Source: Deltaproteobacteria bacterium
GTDB lineage: Bacteria > Myxococcota_A > UBA9042
DNA: 64,000 nucleotides
Assembly: GCA_020632665.1 (NCBI GenBank)
Contig: JACKFC010000019.1
Span: 31,682 to 95,681 of the forward strand
Direction of reading: 5' to 3'
Shown: piece by piece, positions 26,105 to 34,780 of the stretch
How the letters are laid out: each line of letters starts with the position of its first letter
How positions within the stretch are numbered: the stretch's first letter is position 1
Notes under the pieces: model-generated
What the model was told of the DNA's origin: nothing
Database searches by the model: none
The model's input: the letters and a program-made list of their open reading frames with translations, nothing else
Translations under genes and position numbers: made by a program

Positions 26105-28029
26105 GTGTCCATACCAGCCGCTATTCGCCGCAGACGCTTGCTGCCGAGACGCGGGCCGAGTTGTTCATCGGCCGGGCGGACGCACGCGACCACCTCGTCT
26201 CGGTCCTGGACCACACGCTGCGCGAAGGCGGCGCCCGCTACCAGCTCGTGGTCGGGCCGCGCGGCATCGGCAAGAGCCACCTCATCCACCTGGTACGCGA
26301 TCGGCTCGAGGCGGCCGGCCACACCATCGTCGCGCTCGGCGAGGAGTCGCATCCGAGCTCGGTGCTGGCCTTCCTGGCAGCGGTGCTGCAGCACATGCCG
26401 GATGTCGAGGGCCTGCCTCCGGGTTCGGCGCAGGTCGAATTGCTCCGTGGCGGACCAATCGCGGACGCCGTCGCGCGGGCAATCACGCTGATCAAGGCTC
26501 GCCTCGCCGGCGCGTCGATGTTGCTGGTCGTCGAGAATCTCGACCGCCTCCTCGACGCGATCGGCAGCGCTGGACAAGCGTCCCTGCGCGGCCTGCTGCA
26601 AGAGCAGGGCAGAATCTCGATCCTCGCCGGCTCGCAGACCCTCAGCCCGGCCTTCACCCGGCAGGGCGCGCCGTTCTTCAACTTTTTCGCGGTCGAAGAG
26701 CTCGAGCCGCTCACCGTCGAGGCCTGTCGGGAGCAGCTAATCAAGCTGGCGCGACATCACGGCCGCGACGCGCTCGTCGCGTCGCTGCAGACGCCGACCG
26801 GCCTCGCCAGGGTCCGAGCGATCCACCACCTCGCCGGTGGGACGCCACGCGCAATGGCGCTGGTCTTCCCCTACCTGACACCGGAATCGCTCGACGAACT
26901 CGAAGGCGTCTTCCTGGAGCTGGCCGACGAACTCACCCCCTATTTCCAGGAGCAGATCAGGGCGCGCTCTCCGGCACAGCAGGCGATCTTGCAGCTGCTG
27001 GCCGAGAATTGGAGCCCGATGACACCCTCGGACCTGGCCGACGCCACCTTCACCTCGCAGCAGAGCGTCAGCGGCACGCTGCGCGACCTCAAGCGGGATC
27101 ACCTCGTCGTCAATCAGGTGCTCGGACGCAACAGCTACTACGAGATCGCCGACCCGCTCTGGCGCATCGCGCGCTCGATGAAGCGACCAGACGGCATCCC
27201 CCTGGCGTTTGTCCGCTTCTTGCGCTTCTGGCTCACGCCACGAGAACTCGAGGATTGGCTCACGGGCGCCGGTCGCGAGGTCTACCGAGCCATGGTTCGG
27301 CAGCTCGACAGCGGCGGGCTGAGTCGTTTCGACCGCCAAACTTCGAACGAAATCGAAGCTGCGCTGGAGCAGAAGGACCTTGACGGGGTCGTGCGGCGCT
27401 CCAAACGATACTACGAAGCGAGGCCAACGTTGGTATCGGCCTTCTGGGAGTATGTTGCCATGTGGATCGCCGAGGCAGAGCCGGCGAACCACCGCGAAGA
27501 GATTGCGCTGTTGCTTGAACGTTGGCCCCAGCTGCGGTCATCCCACCTAGGACTCCTTGCGTCCACCACAGTCCTGCGCGCACGCTGTCCCATCCGGGCT
27601 CTGGATGCGATGCGCTACGCCATCGAGCAGACGGACGGCGGCGAACTCTGTGCCGTGAAGGAGTCTTTCGAAGCAAGCGTCAGTACTCGGACGGCATCAC
27701 TGGCCCAACTGCTTCTGCTCGCCGCAGGGCTCGGGGATTCTTGGGTGGGAGATAATAGCCACCTCGTGTTGCTGGCCGCACTCGCGACCGTCAGCGAGCC
27801 CGCGCGCCGAGCGCTGGGGGCGGTCGAGGGAATGAAGCGGAATACCGCTCTTCTGGTTGCAGTCATCGAGTTCGGCCTGCCACGTGCCGAACTGGATCGG
27901 CTCGCTCCGCATCGCAGCGACGCGACCCGATTTATCGAACGCGCCGTGTTCGGCGAGGTTGAGTTGGCGCAATTGCCGGAGCCAGTGCGCGCGTCGGTCG
28001 AACAACTCCGCGAGCAGTTTCGCCTGTAA
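26101..28029 (+). CDS. Large STAND-like ATPase, second gene of ATPase pair 1
   Basis: The product has 642 residues. The N-terminus RYSPQTLAAETRAELFIGRA leads to Walker A GPRGIGKS (52-59), then LLVVENLDRLL (Walker B, Glu145) and ILAGSQTL (sensor). This is the archaeal-ATPase / STAND layout. A winged helix follows (WSPMTPSDLADATFTSQQSV, about 300-335), then a segment common to this ATPase group (YYEIADPLWRIARSMK). The last 250 residues are helical and repeat-like but lack clear TPR signatures. The protein is paralogous to the 1027-residue product at 51773-54856. STAND proteins often sense a phage or stress signal through the C-terminal repeats and respond by oligomerising. No effector domain is visible, so the output may be a partner encoded elsewhere. 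Confidence 0.8.
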   Translation: MSVHTSRYSPQTLAAETRAELFIGRADARDHLVSVLDHTLREGGARYQLVVGPRGIGKSHLIHLVRDRLEAAGHTIVALGEESHPSSVLAFLAAVLQHMPDVEGLPPGSAQVELLRGGPIADAVARAITLIKARLAGASMLLVVENLDRLLDAIGSAGQASLRGLLQEQGRISILAGSQTLSPAFTRQGAPFFNFFAVEELEPLTVEACREQLIKLARHHGRDALVASLQTPTGLARVRAIHHLAGGTPRAMALVFPYLTPESLDELEGVFLELADELTPYFQEQIRARSPAQQAILQLLAENWSPMTPSDLADATFTSQQSVSGTLRDLKRDHLVVNQVLGRNSYYEIADPLWRIARSMKRPDGIPLAFVRFLRFWLTPRELEDWLTGAGREVYRAMVRQLDSGGLSRFDRQTSNEIEAALEQKDLDGVVRRSKRYYEARPTLVSAFWEYVAMWIAEAEPANHREEIALLLERWPQLRSSHLGLLASTTVLRARCPIRALDAMRYAIEQTDGGELCAVKESFEASVSTRTASLAQLLLLAAGLGDSWVGDNSHLVLLAALATVSEPARRALGAVEGMKRNTALLVAVIEFGLPRAELDRLAPHRSDATRFIERAVFGEVELAQLPEPVRASVEQLREQFRL

Positions 28030-28061
28030 GGAACCGACGGAAGCTCCGCAATCGACCAGCG

Positions 28062-28153
28062 TCGCCCGCGCCGCCTGGACCGGCTTCCTCCGCCTGCCCA
28101 AGCGGGGCACGCACGCCATCGCGCGGTTGGTCAGCAGCCAGGACGACGGCTAG
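28062..28153 (+). pseudogene. Duplicated 3' end of the 24108-25454 gene
   Basis: These 92 bases match 25363-25454 base for base in length, with about nine differences. Those in the first two thirds are silent: both read RAAWTGFLRLPKRGTHAIAR before diverging at the very end, and both finish in TAG. No start codon belongs to it. With the parent gene's tail it brackets the ATPase pair and its palindrome. Confidence 0.85.
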
Positions 28154-28204
28154 ACTGGCTCCCCAAGCGCCGCGCCGATCCGCGCCCACGCCGAGGAGCC
28201 CACC

Positions 28205-28765
28205 ATGGCCTTGCCCCCTCTGGTCCGCATCCCGCCGCTCGCCGGCATCCGCCAAGTCCGCGCCACCATCGAGACCAACCTCGGCGTGCTCTGGGCCGAG
28301 CTCGACGTGCAGCGCGCGCCGCAGACCGTCGCCAACTTCGTCCTGCTCGCCGAAGGTCGGCACCCCTTCCTCGGCGCCGAGGCGCAGGACCGCGTCGGCA
28401 TGCCCTATTTCGACGGCCTGACCATGCACCGCGTGGTGCCGCGCTTCGTGGTGCAGGGCGGCTGCGTCCGCGGCGACGGGAGCGGCAACCCCGGCTACCG
28501 CTTCGCCGACGAGATCCACCGCGGTCTCGCCCACGACCGCAAAGGCGTCCTCTCGATGGCCAACGCCGGCCGCGACACCAACGATACGCAGTTCTTCCTC
28601 ACCCTCGGCCCGTGTCGTGAGCTCGACGGCCGCCACACCGTCTTCGGCCACGTCGAGCACGGCGTCGAAGTCGTCGACGCGATGGGCCGCGTGGCGGTCG
28701 GGCCGGGCGAGTTCCCCGTGGAACCCATCATCCTCGAGCGCGTCAGCGTCGAATGCATCGGGTAG
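28205..28765 (+). CDS. Cyclophilin-type peptidyl-prolyl cis-trans isomerase
   Basis: The product has 186 residues; the start follows GAGGAG. The fold is clear from PYFDGLTMHRVVPRFVVQGG, GVLSMANAGRDTNDTQFFLT and LDGRHTVFGHVEHGVEVVDA. The catalytic Arg is in the HRVVPRF segment, and the Phe and Gln of TQFFLT line the proline pocket. His replaces the Trp found in eukaryotic cyclophilins, as in most bacterial members. There is no signal peptide, so it should act in the cytoplasm on proline-containing chains. It stands 13 bases upstream of the carboxylesterase gene and is probably co-transcribed with it. Confidence 0.92.
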   Translation: MALPPLVRIPPLAGIRQVRATIETNLGVLWAELDVQRAPQTVANFVLLAEGRHPFLGAEAQDRVGMPYFDGLTMHRVVPRFVVQGGCVRGDGSGNPGYRFADEIHRGLAHDRKGVLSMANAGRDTNDTQFFLTLGPCRELDGRHTVFGHVEHGVEVVDAMGRVAVGPGEFPVEPIILERVSVECIG

Positions 28766-28778
28766 GGGGAGGTTGGTC

Positions 28779-30578
28779 ATGTTCGTGCGTTGGAGGTTGG
28801 TCGTTGGTTTCTCGCTCGTCGTCGTGCTCGGATGTGGATCGCGTGACGATGGGGCGGGGAGCGGCGACGGCAGCAACGACAACAGCAGCGACAGCAGCAG
28901 CGACAGCAGCAGCGACAGCAGCAGCGACAGCAGCAGCGACAGCAGCAGCGACGCCGCGAATCCGGGCTGTTCGGTTGCGGCGGCGGCGGCGGCCGGCGAG
29001 GTGGCGACCAGCCGCGGCCTGGCGCGCGGCGCGGCGGCGACGGGGACGTGGCGGTTTTTGGGTATTCCGTATGCCGAGCCGCCGGTGGGTGCGCGGCGTT
29101 TCGCCGAGGCGGAGCCGCGGGGTTGCTGGGATGGGCCGCTGGTGGCGGACGACTACGGCCCGGTCTGCCCGCAGGTTCCGGCGACGGGCAAGGACAAGGG
29201 CAAGGTCATCGGCGCCGAGGATTGCCTGCGGCTCTCGGTCTGGACGCCGACCGCGGCGCTGGGCGACGTCGTCGGCACGGGCGACGGCAAGAAGCGGCCG
29301 GTGTGGGTCTTCGTCCACGGTGGCGGCAACGTGCAGGGCAGCATGAGCGAGGCGGTGCCGCTCGGGAGCAAGCCGATCTACGACGGCGCGCGGATCGCGG
29401 CGGAGCAGGACGCGGTGGTGGTGACCTTGAACTACCGGCTCGGCGCGCTCGGCTGGTTGGCGCTGCCGGCGGCGGCGAAGGACGCCGTGAAGCCCGGAAA
29501 TGCGGCGATCTCGGACCTGCTGGTGGCGCTCGACTGGGTCCAAGACGAGATCGCGGGCTTCGGCGGCGACCCGAGCCGGGTCCTGCTCTTCGGCGAGTCG
29601 GCGGGCGGGGTGAACGTCTGCGCCCTGCTGGCGACGCCGGCGGCGAAGGGCCGGTTCACCGCCGCCATCATCGAGTCGGGCGGCTGCGTCCAGCCCGCGG
29701 CGGCGACGGTGATCGCAGAGCATCAGGCGGCGATCGACAAGGGCAGCTGCGCCAACCAATCGAGCGAGGCGGCGATGCTGACGTGCCTGCGCGGGCTGCC
29801 GGTCGATAAGGTCCTCACCGAGCTGCCCGGTGGGGTCGGCATCACCACGGCCGGCCTCGGCGGCGACGGCACCTTGCGGATGGGCCCGATCGCGGGCGGC
29901 GCGCAGTTGCCGAAGAGCCCGCATGCCGCGCTCGGCGACGGCAGCGCGGCGCAGGTCCCGGTGGTCTTCGGGGTCAACGCCGAGGAGCAGGCCGGCGCGT
30001 TCCTGATCGGGGTCAAGGACGAGGCGGGGCTCACCGCGCACATCAACACGGTCTTCCTGCTCTTGCCCAAGGCGCTGCGCGAGCAGCTCGTCGCGACCTA
30101 CACCAAGCCGGGCACCTTCACCGACGCCGGGCAGGCGCAGGAGCAGCTCTATGCCGATATGCGTTTTGTCTGTCCGGCCCGGCGCTACGCCAAGGCCGCG
30201 GCCGCCGGCGGCAACAAGGCCGTGCGCCGGTACTATTTCGCCCAGCGCGCCAAGACCAAGCAGGGCGAGACGCCGGCGCGGCATGGCATCGAGTTGCTCT
30301 ACGTCTTCGGCACGATGAGCGATATCCCACTGTTCACACCGCACGCCGACGACCTCGCCTTGGCCGCGACCATGCGCACGCTCTGGGGCCAGCTCGCCAA
30401 GGGCGAACAACCCGCTTGGGACGCCGGGACCGACGCGCAGCCGCAGCCGTGGCCTTTGTGGACCAGCGCCGACGACGCGCTTCGCCTCGACACCCCGATC
30501 GCGGTGCAGCAGGGCGTGGTCAGCGCGCGCTGCGACATTTGGGACCAGATCTATGCCGCGACCGGCTGGGGCCAGTAG
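28779..30578 (+). CDS. Carboxylesterase (type B) lipoprotein
   Basis: The ATG follows GGGGGAGG and gives 599 residues. The signal ends VVVLGC, a lipobox, so the enzyme is membrane-anchored outside the cytoplasm. A linker of repeated Asp-Ser-Ser-Ser leads to an alpha/beta-hydrolase of the PF00135 family. FLGIPYAEPPVGARRF and EDCLRLSVWTP are its N-terminal signatures, FVHGGGNVQGS is the oxyanion loop, and LLFGESAGGVN holds nucleophile Ser274. Glu403 (VNAEEQ) and His502 (RHGIELLYVFG) are the likely remaining triad members. It should hydrolyse small esters, but the substrate is unknown. It lies just downstream of the cyclophilin gene. Confidence 0.88.
   Translation: MFVRWRLVVGFSLVVVLGCGSRDDGAGSGDGSNDNSSDSSSDSSSDSSSDSSSDSSSDAANPGCSVAAAAAAGEVATSRGLARGAAATGTWRFLGIPYAEPPVGARRFAEAEPRGCWDGPLVADDYGPVCPQVPATGKDKGKVIGAEDCLRLSVWTPTAALGDVVGTGDGKKRPVWVFVHGGGNVQGSMSEAVPLGSKPIYDGARIAAEQDAVVVTLNYRLGALGWLALPAAAKDAVKPGNAAISDLLVALDWVQDEIAGFGGDPSRVLLFGESAGGVNVCALLATPAAKGRFTAAIIESGGCVQPAAATVIAEHQAAIDKGSCANQSSEAAMLTCLRGLPVDKVLTELPGGVGITTAGLGGDGTLRMGPIAGGAQLPKSPHAALGDGSAAQVPVVFGVNAEEQAGAFLIGVKDEAGLTAHINTVFLLLPKALREQLVATYTKPGTFTDAGQAQEQLYADMRFVCPARRYAKAAAAGGNKAVRRYYFAQRAKTKQGETPARHGIELLYVFGTMSDIPLFTPHADDLALAATMRTLWGQLAKGEQPAWDAGTDAQPQPWPLWTSADDALRLDTPIAVQQGVVSARCDIWDQIYAATGWGQ
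28890..28949. repeat. Five 12-base tandem units encoding DSSS
   Basis: Five perfect copies of GACAGCAGCAGC, each encoding Asp-Ser-Ser-Ser, form the linker of the carboxylesterase between the lipobox and the catalytic domain. The copy number could vary by slippage while staying in frame. Confidence 0.9.
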
Positions 30579-30602
30579 GGCTGACGCGGCCGGTCACGCG
30601 CT

Positions 30603-33600
30603 TCAGCGCACGCAGCGGACGTTGCCGGTACCCGTCGTCTCGGTATAGAAGGCGTTGCCGATCGAGAAGTTGACGTACCAGGCCTCGGTCGTCGAGCCGG
30701 CGCGGCCGAGGGAGGTCCAGGTCTGGCCTGCCGTCGCCGCGGGGAACATGGTGCCGTCGATCGCCGGCTGATCTTTCGCCGTGTCGACCAGGCCGTGCAG
30801 CTCACGCAGGGTCGGCAGGCGCCAGCCGGAGCCATCCAGCGAAAGGGCCGTGCAGGCGCCCTTGGCCTCGGTCCAGTCTTTGCTGCTCGCCACCATCGAA
30901 CGGGTCCATTGCAGCGCGGTCAACGCGTCGGTGACCACCGTCTTGTCGGCGTTGAGGCTGAATCGCGCCCCTTGCAGCCCGGTGCCGCCGCCGCGGACGC
31001 AGCGGACTTGGAATTTGCCGTCCGGCGACCAGGAATTGATGCCGCCGGTGTCGAAGTCGACCCGCCAGACGTCGGGGGACGAGCCCGCGCGGACGGTCGA
31101 AGTCCAGTAGCGGGTGTTCTTGGTGCTGCCGAAGACGTTCTTGTCGACGGTGGGGCCCGGCCAGCCGACCGAATAGTCGACGATCGACGCCAACTCGTGC
31201 ACCGACGGCAGCCGCCAATCCTTCTCCCCGGCGAATTCCAAGCCGTCGCAATAGGTCTTGGCGTCGGCTGGAGTGAGCCCCTCTGCCGCTTGGCCCTGCT
31301 GCCAGACGAGCTTGGTCTGACTGTCGAGGACCACGGTTTCGGTGCCGACCGTCTTGGTCGAGTAGACGCCGGCTGGGCTGTCGGGGCGCTGACCCCAGAT
31401 CGGCGCAAGCGCCGAGCAGGCGGCCATCTTGACGCCGTCGACGTCGACCTCCACCGCCTCGGTCCCGGTTCCGCACGGCAGGACACAGGAGCTCGACTTG
31501 CACGCCTTGATCGGCCCGGTCGCGCAGATCTTCATCTCGGCGGCGGGGACGGCCGTGCAGCCCGAAGACTGCACGCAGCTGTCGACGGTGCAGGGGTTGC
31601 CATCGTCGCAGAGCGCGCCGACGCCGCTGACACAGGCCTTGTTGCCGCAGGCGTCGCCGACGGTGCAGGCGTCGCCGTCGTCGCAGGACGCGGTATTGGC
31701 GGTATGGCTGCAACCGGTCTTGGAGTCGCATGCGTCGTCGGTGCACGGATTGGTGTCGTCGCAGCCATTCACTGCGCCGCCGGCGCACGCCTTGTTCGTG
31801 CATATTTCGCCGGTCGTGCAGGCGTCGCCGTCGTCGCAGGGATCGACGTTCGCGACGTTGGCGCAGCCCGACTTCGGATCGCAGCTGTCGTCGGTGCAGG
31901 GGTTGCCGTCGTCGCAGGTGTTGGCCGGCCCCGCCTTGCACGACGCGCCTGCGCAGACGTCGGGCCCACTGCAGGCGTCGCCGTCCTCGCACGGCAGGGT
32001 ATTGGCGCTCGAGGAGCAGCCGGTCTTGCTGTCGCAGCTGTCGTCGGTGCAGGCGTTGCCGTCGTCGCATTGCAGCGGCTTGTTGTCCGCCTCGCATGCG
32101 CCCGCCTTGCAGGCGAAGCCACCGTTGCAGACGTCGCCGTCGTCGAAGACCGCGCAATCCGGGTCGGTCTTGCAGCCGCACAGCGACGCAGCACCCGCCT
32201 TGCAGGCGCCCTTGCCGTCGCAGCCGTCGCCGCCGGTGCAGGCCTCTCCGTCGTCGCAAGGGGCAGCGAGCGGCAGCGGCGTGACGGCGCAGGCGCCGGT
32301 TTTGGGCTGGCAGAGGTTCTTCTGGCAGGCCGTGTCGTCGACCGAGGGGCAGCTCTTCAGTGTCGCCGGGTTGACCACGCAAGCCGGCCCGCCGGGCGAG
32401 GTCTTGTCGCAGTAGAGGGTGCCGTTGCAGAGGTCGCCGTCTTCCTTCGCGGCGCAGTCGGCGTCGGTCTGGCAGACGCAGACCAGGGTCCCGGGGACGC
32501 AGGTGCCCTTGCCGTCGCAGCTGTCGCTGGTCGTGCAGGCGGTCCCGTCGGCGTCGCAGGCGGTCGTCGGGGGCAGGTCGACGGCCTTGCAGGCGCCGGT
32601 CTTCTTCTCGCACGAGGTCTTGCGGCAGGCGGTGTCGTCGACGGTCTTGCAGACCACCACCGATTTGGGGTTCGGCCGGCAGACGCCGGTGCCGTCCGGC
32701 CCCGCGATCGGGTTGCAGTAGAGGGTGCCGTTGCAGAAGTCGCCGTCGTCGTATTGCACGCAGTCCGCGTCGATCTTGCAGGGGCAGACGTCCTTGCCCG
32801 GCTTGCACTGGCCTTTGTCGTCGCAGGTGTCCAGATCGCTGCAGGCGTTGCCGTCGCTGCACTTGTTGCCGATGTTGACCGGCGTCTGGACGCATTTGCC
32901 GCTGGCCTTCTGGCATTGCGCCTGGCTGCACGCGGTGTCGTCGACGGTCGGACACTTCACCACGGTTGCCGGGTTGAGCTCGCAGGCGCCGTTCTGCAGG
33001 TTGCAGAAGAGCGTGCCGTTGCAGAGGTCGCCGTCTTCCTCCTTGGCGCAGTCGACGTCGCTCTTGCAGCAGGTCCAGGTGCCGGGCGTGCAGCCACCCT
33101 TGCCGTCGCAGATGTCGCCGGTGGTGCAGGCGACGCCGTCGTCACACGCGGTCCCGGCCGGTTTTCCGGCCTTTTTGCAGCTGCCGTCCTGTGGCTGACA
33201 GCTGGTCTTGGTGCAGGCGTCGTCGGTCGAGGTATCGCAGGTGACGACGGTCGCCGGGTTCAGCTTGCAGCTCCACGTCGACCCCGATTTGTCGCAGAAG
33301 GGCACGCCGTTGCAGAGGTCGCCGTCGTCGGGGCAGTCAGCGTCGCCCTGGCAGCCGCAGCCGTTGGTGCTCGCCGGGGAGCAGCTGCCGCCCTGGCAGG
33401 CGTCGCCCGTCGTGCAGGGCAGCCCGTCGTCGCAGCTCGCGGCGGCGGCGGAGGGGGCGTCGGCGGGGAGGACCTCGACGCGGCAGCCGGGCTCTTTGCC
33501 CTCCGCGGGGGGCGGGAGGTCACAGATCGTGACGGTGCGCTCGGTCGCCGTCGGCGTGCAGGTGCCCGCGAGCGGGACGCAGGCGTTCTTGCTGCACGGG

Positions 33601-34643
33601 GTGTCGAGGCTGGCGTCGCAGACCTTGGTCTTGCCGGGGTTCGGCAGGCAGCTGTAGGCCGTCTCGGCGTCGGGCGTCGCGGCGCAGTAGAGCGCACCGC
33701 GGCAGAGGTTGGTCGCGTCGGTGTCGGCGGGACAGTCCGCGAACCCGGGCTCGCAGGGGCAGATCGACGTACCCGAGACGCAGATGCCGGCCTTGCAGGC
33801 GTCGCCCTTGGTGCAAGCCCGGCCGTCGTCGCAGAGCGCACCGTCGGCGAGCGGCTGCAGGGTGATCGGATCGAGACATTGGGTCTGCACGCAGGAGGCG
33901 GCGTCGCCGGTCACGAGGACGCACTCCGAGAGGCCGTCCGTGCCGCAGCTTCGGTTGCCCTTGCAGCGCTTCTCGGTGGGACCGGTGCCGGTGACGATGG
34001 TGCAGGAGGTGGCGGCACCGGTCGCGGTCGCCGCTGTCGAGCACGGGCAGACGCCGAAGGTATTGGTCGTCTTTCCCGGCACGACGCATTGCTTCGACGA
34101 CGCGCCGGTGACGCTGACGACCGAGCGACAGGCGAGCCCGGTCGGGCAGTCGGTGTGCTTGCTGCACGGTGCGCCGCAGAAGCCGCCGTCGTCGCCGTAG
34201 GGGACGCAGCGCGAGCCGGAGACGCCGCTGGCTTGGCAGGTCGCGTCGTCGTTGCAGGGACGGCAGACCAGGCCGTGGGTCGGGACGCAGAAGGTGGTCG
34301 CGTCGCCGCCCTTGAGCTGGCCGGCGCAGGACCAGCCATCGGGGCAAGCGGCGTCGCCGCAGTAGGTCGAGCAGCGCTTGCCTTCCGGGGTCGCGAGGCA
34401 GAGCGGCTCGTCGCAGTCGTTCGGCGTGGTGCAGGGCCAGTCGATCCCGCCCGGCTTCGGTCCAGAGCCGGAGTCGCCGGGATCGCCGCCGGTGTCGACG
34501 CTGTTCGTGTCGAGCGTCGCGCTGGCGTCCGCTCCGCTGCCGGCATCTCCGGACTTGCCGGGGGCCTCGGGATCACAGGCGCCGAGCAGCACGACGCAGA
34601 CAAGCGCAACAGGCAGCCCACAGGCTTTGGCAGCACCCGACAT
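30603..34643 (-). CDS. Cys-rich lipoprotein with two DUF1566-type C-terminal domains
   Basis: Two ATGs are possible; the one at 34643 stands seven bases from GGAGG and gives 1346 residues. The signal ends VVLLGAC. About 1000 residues of Cys-rich units follow. The first part has EB-module-like pieces (CPCKIDADCVQYDDGDFCNG and similar). Later units are the CDDGNPCTDDSCDPKSGC type. Residues about 1081-1346 hold two copies of a domain with WRLPSVHELASIVDY and WRLPTLRELHGLVDT, plus YWTSTVRAG and TWTSLGRAG, which is the DUF1566 (Lcl C-terminal) pattern of a sulfatase-modifying or lectin-like fold. The likely role is an adhesive or binding surface protein on a disulfide-rich stalk. The ligand is unknown. 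It is convergent with the carboxylesterase gene. Confidence 0.85.
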   Translation of the reverse strand: MSGAAKACGLPVALVCVVLLGACDPEAPGKSGDAGSGADASATLDTNSVDTGGDPGDSGSGPKPGGIDWPCTTPNDCDEPLCLATPEGKRCSTYCGDAACPDGWSCAGQLKGGDATTFCVPTHGLVCRPCNDDATCQASGVSGSRCVPYGDDGGFCGAPCSKHTDCPTGLACRSVVSVTGASSKQCVVPGKTTNTFGVCPCSTAATATGAATSCTIVTGTGPTEKRCKGNRSCGTDGLSECVLVTGDAASCVQTQCLDPITLQPLADGALCDDGRACTKGDACKAGICVSGTSICPCEPGFADCPADTDATNLCRGALYCAATPDAETAYSCLPNPGKTKVCDASLDTPCSKNACVPLAGTCTPTATERTVTICDLPPPAEGKEPGCRVEVLPADAPSAAAASCDDGLPCTTGDACQGGSCSPASTNGCGCQGDADCPDDGDLCNGVPFCDKSGSTWSCKLNPATVVTCDTSTDDACTKTSCQPQDGSCKKAGKPAGTACDDGVACTTGDICDGKGGCTPGTWTCCKSDVDCAKEEDGDLCNGTLFCNLQNGACELNPATVVKCPTVDDTACSQAQCQKASGKCVQTPVNIGNKCSDGNACSDLDTCDDKGQCKPGKDVCPCKIDADCVQYDDGDFCNGTLYCNPIAGPDGTGVCRPNPKSVVVCKTVDDTACRKTSCEKKTGACKAVDLPPTTACDADGTACTTSDSCDGKGTCVPGTLVCVCQTDADCAAKEDGDLCNGTLYCDKTSPGGPACVVNPATLKSCPSVDDTACQKNLCQPKTGACAVTPLPLAAPCDDGEACTGGDGCDGKGACKAGAASLCGCKTDPDCAVFDDGDVCNGGFACKAGACEADNKPLQCDDGNACTDDSCDSKTGCSSSANTLPCEDGDACSGPDVCAGASCKAGPANTCDDGNPCTDDSCDPKSGCANVANVDPCDDGDACTTGEICTNKACAGGAVNGCDDTNPCTDDACDSKTGCSHTANTASCDDGDACTVGDACGNKACVSGVGALCDDGNPCTVDSCVQSSGCTAVPAAEMKICATGPIKACKSSSCVLPCGTGTEAVEVDVDGVKMAACSALAPIWGQRPDSPAGVYSTKTVGTETVVLDSQTKLVWQQGQAAEGLTPADAKTYCDGLEFAGEKDWRLPSVHELASIVDYSVGWPGPTVDKNVFGSTKNTRYWTSTVRAGSSPDVWRVDFDTGGINSWSPDGKFQVRCVRGGGTGLQGARFSLNADKTVVTDALTALQWTRSMVASSKDWTEAKGACTALSLDGSGWRLPTLRELHGLVDTAKDQPAIDGTMFPAATAGQTWTSLGRAGSTTEAWYVNFSIGNAFYTETTGTGNVRCVR

Positions 34644-34780
34644 CATCCATCCTCCGGGCGAGATCGCGCCAAACGGTAGCGGGATCGAGCTGTCTCCGTC
34701 CAGCCTGGACACGCGGTTCGGCCTCCCTCAGGCTCGGCGGTGAAATGGAGTCGTTCGAGGACACGCGCGGGGGGTAGGCA

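Noticed and set aside
30795..34679. Plus-strand frame of 1294 codons opposite the DUF1566 lipoprotein gene
   Set aside because: It is an antisense shadow of the same repeat type. The minus strand has a signal peptide, Cys repeats and recognised domains.
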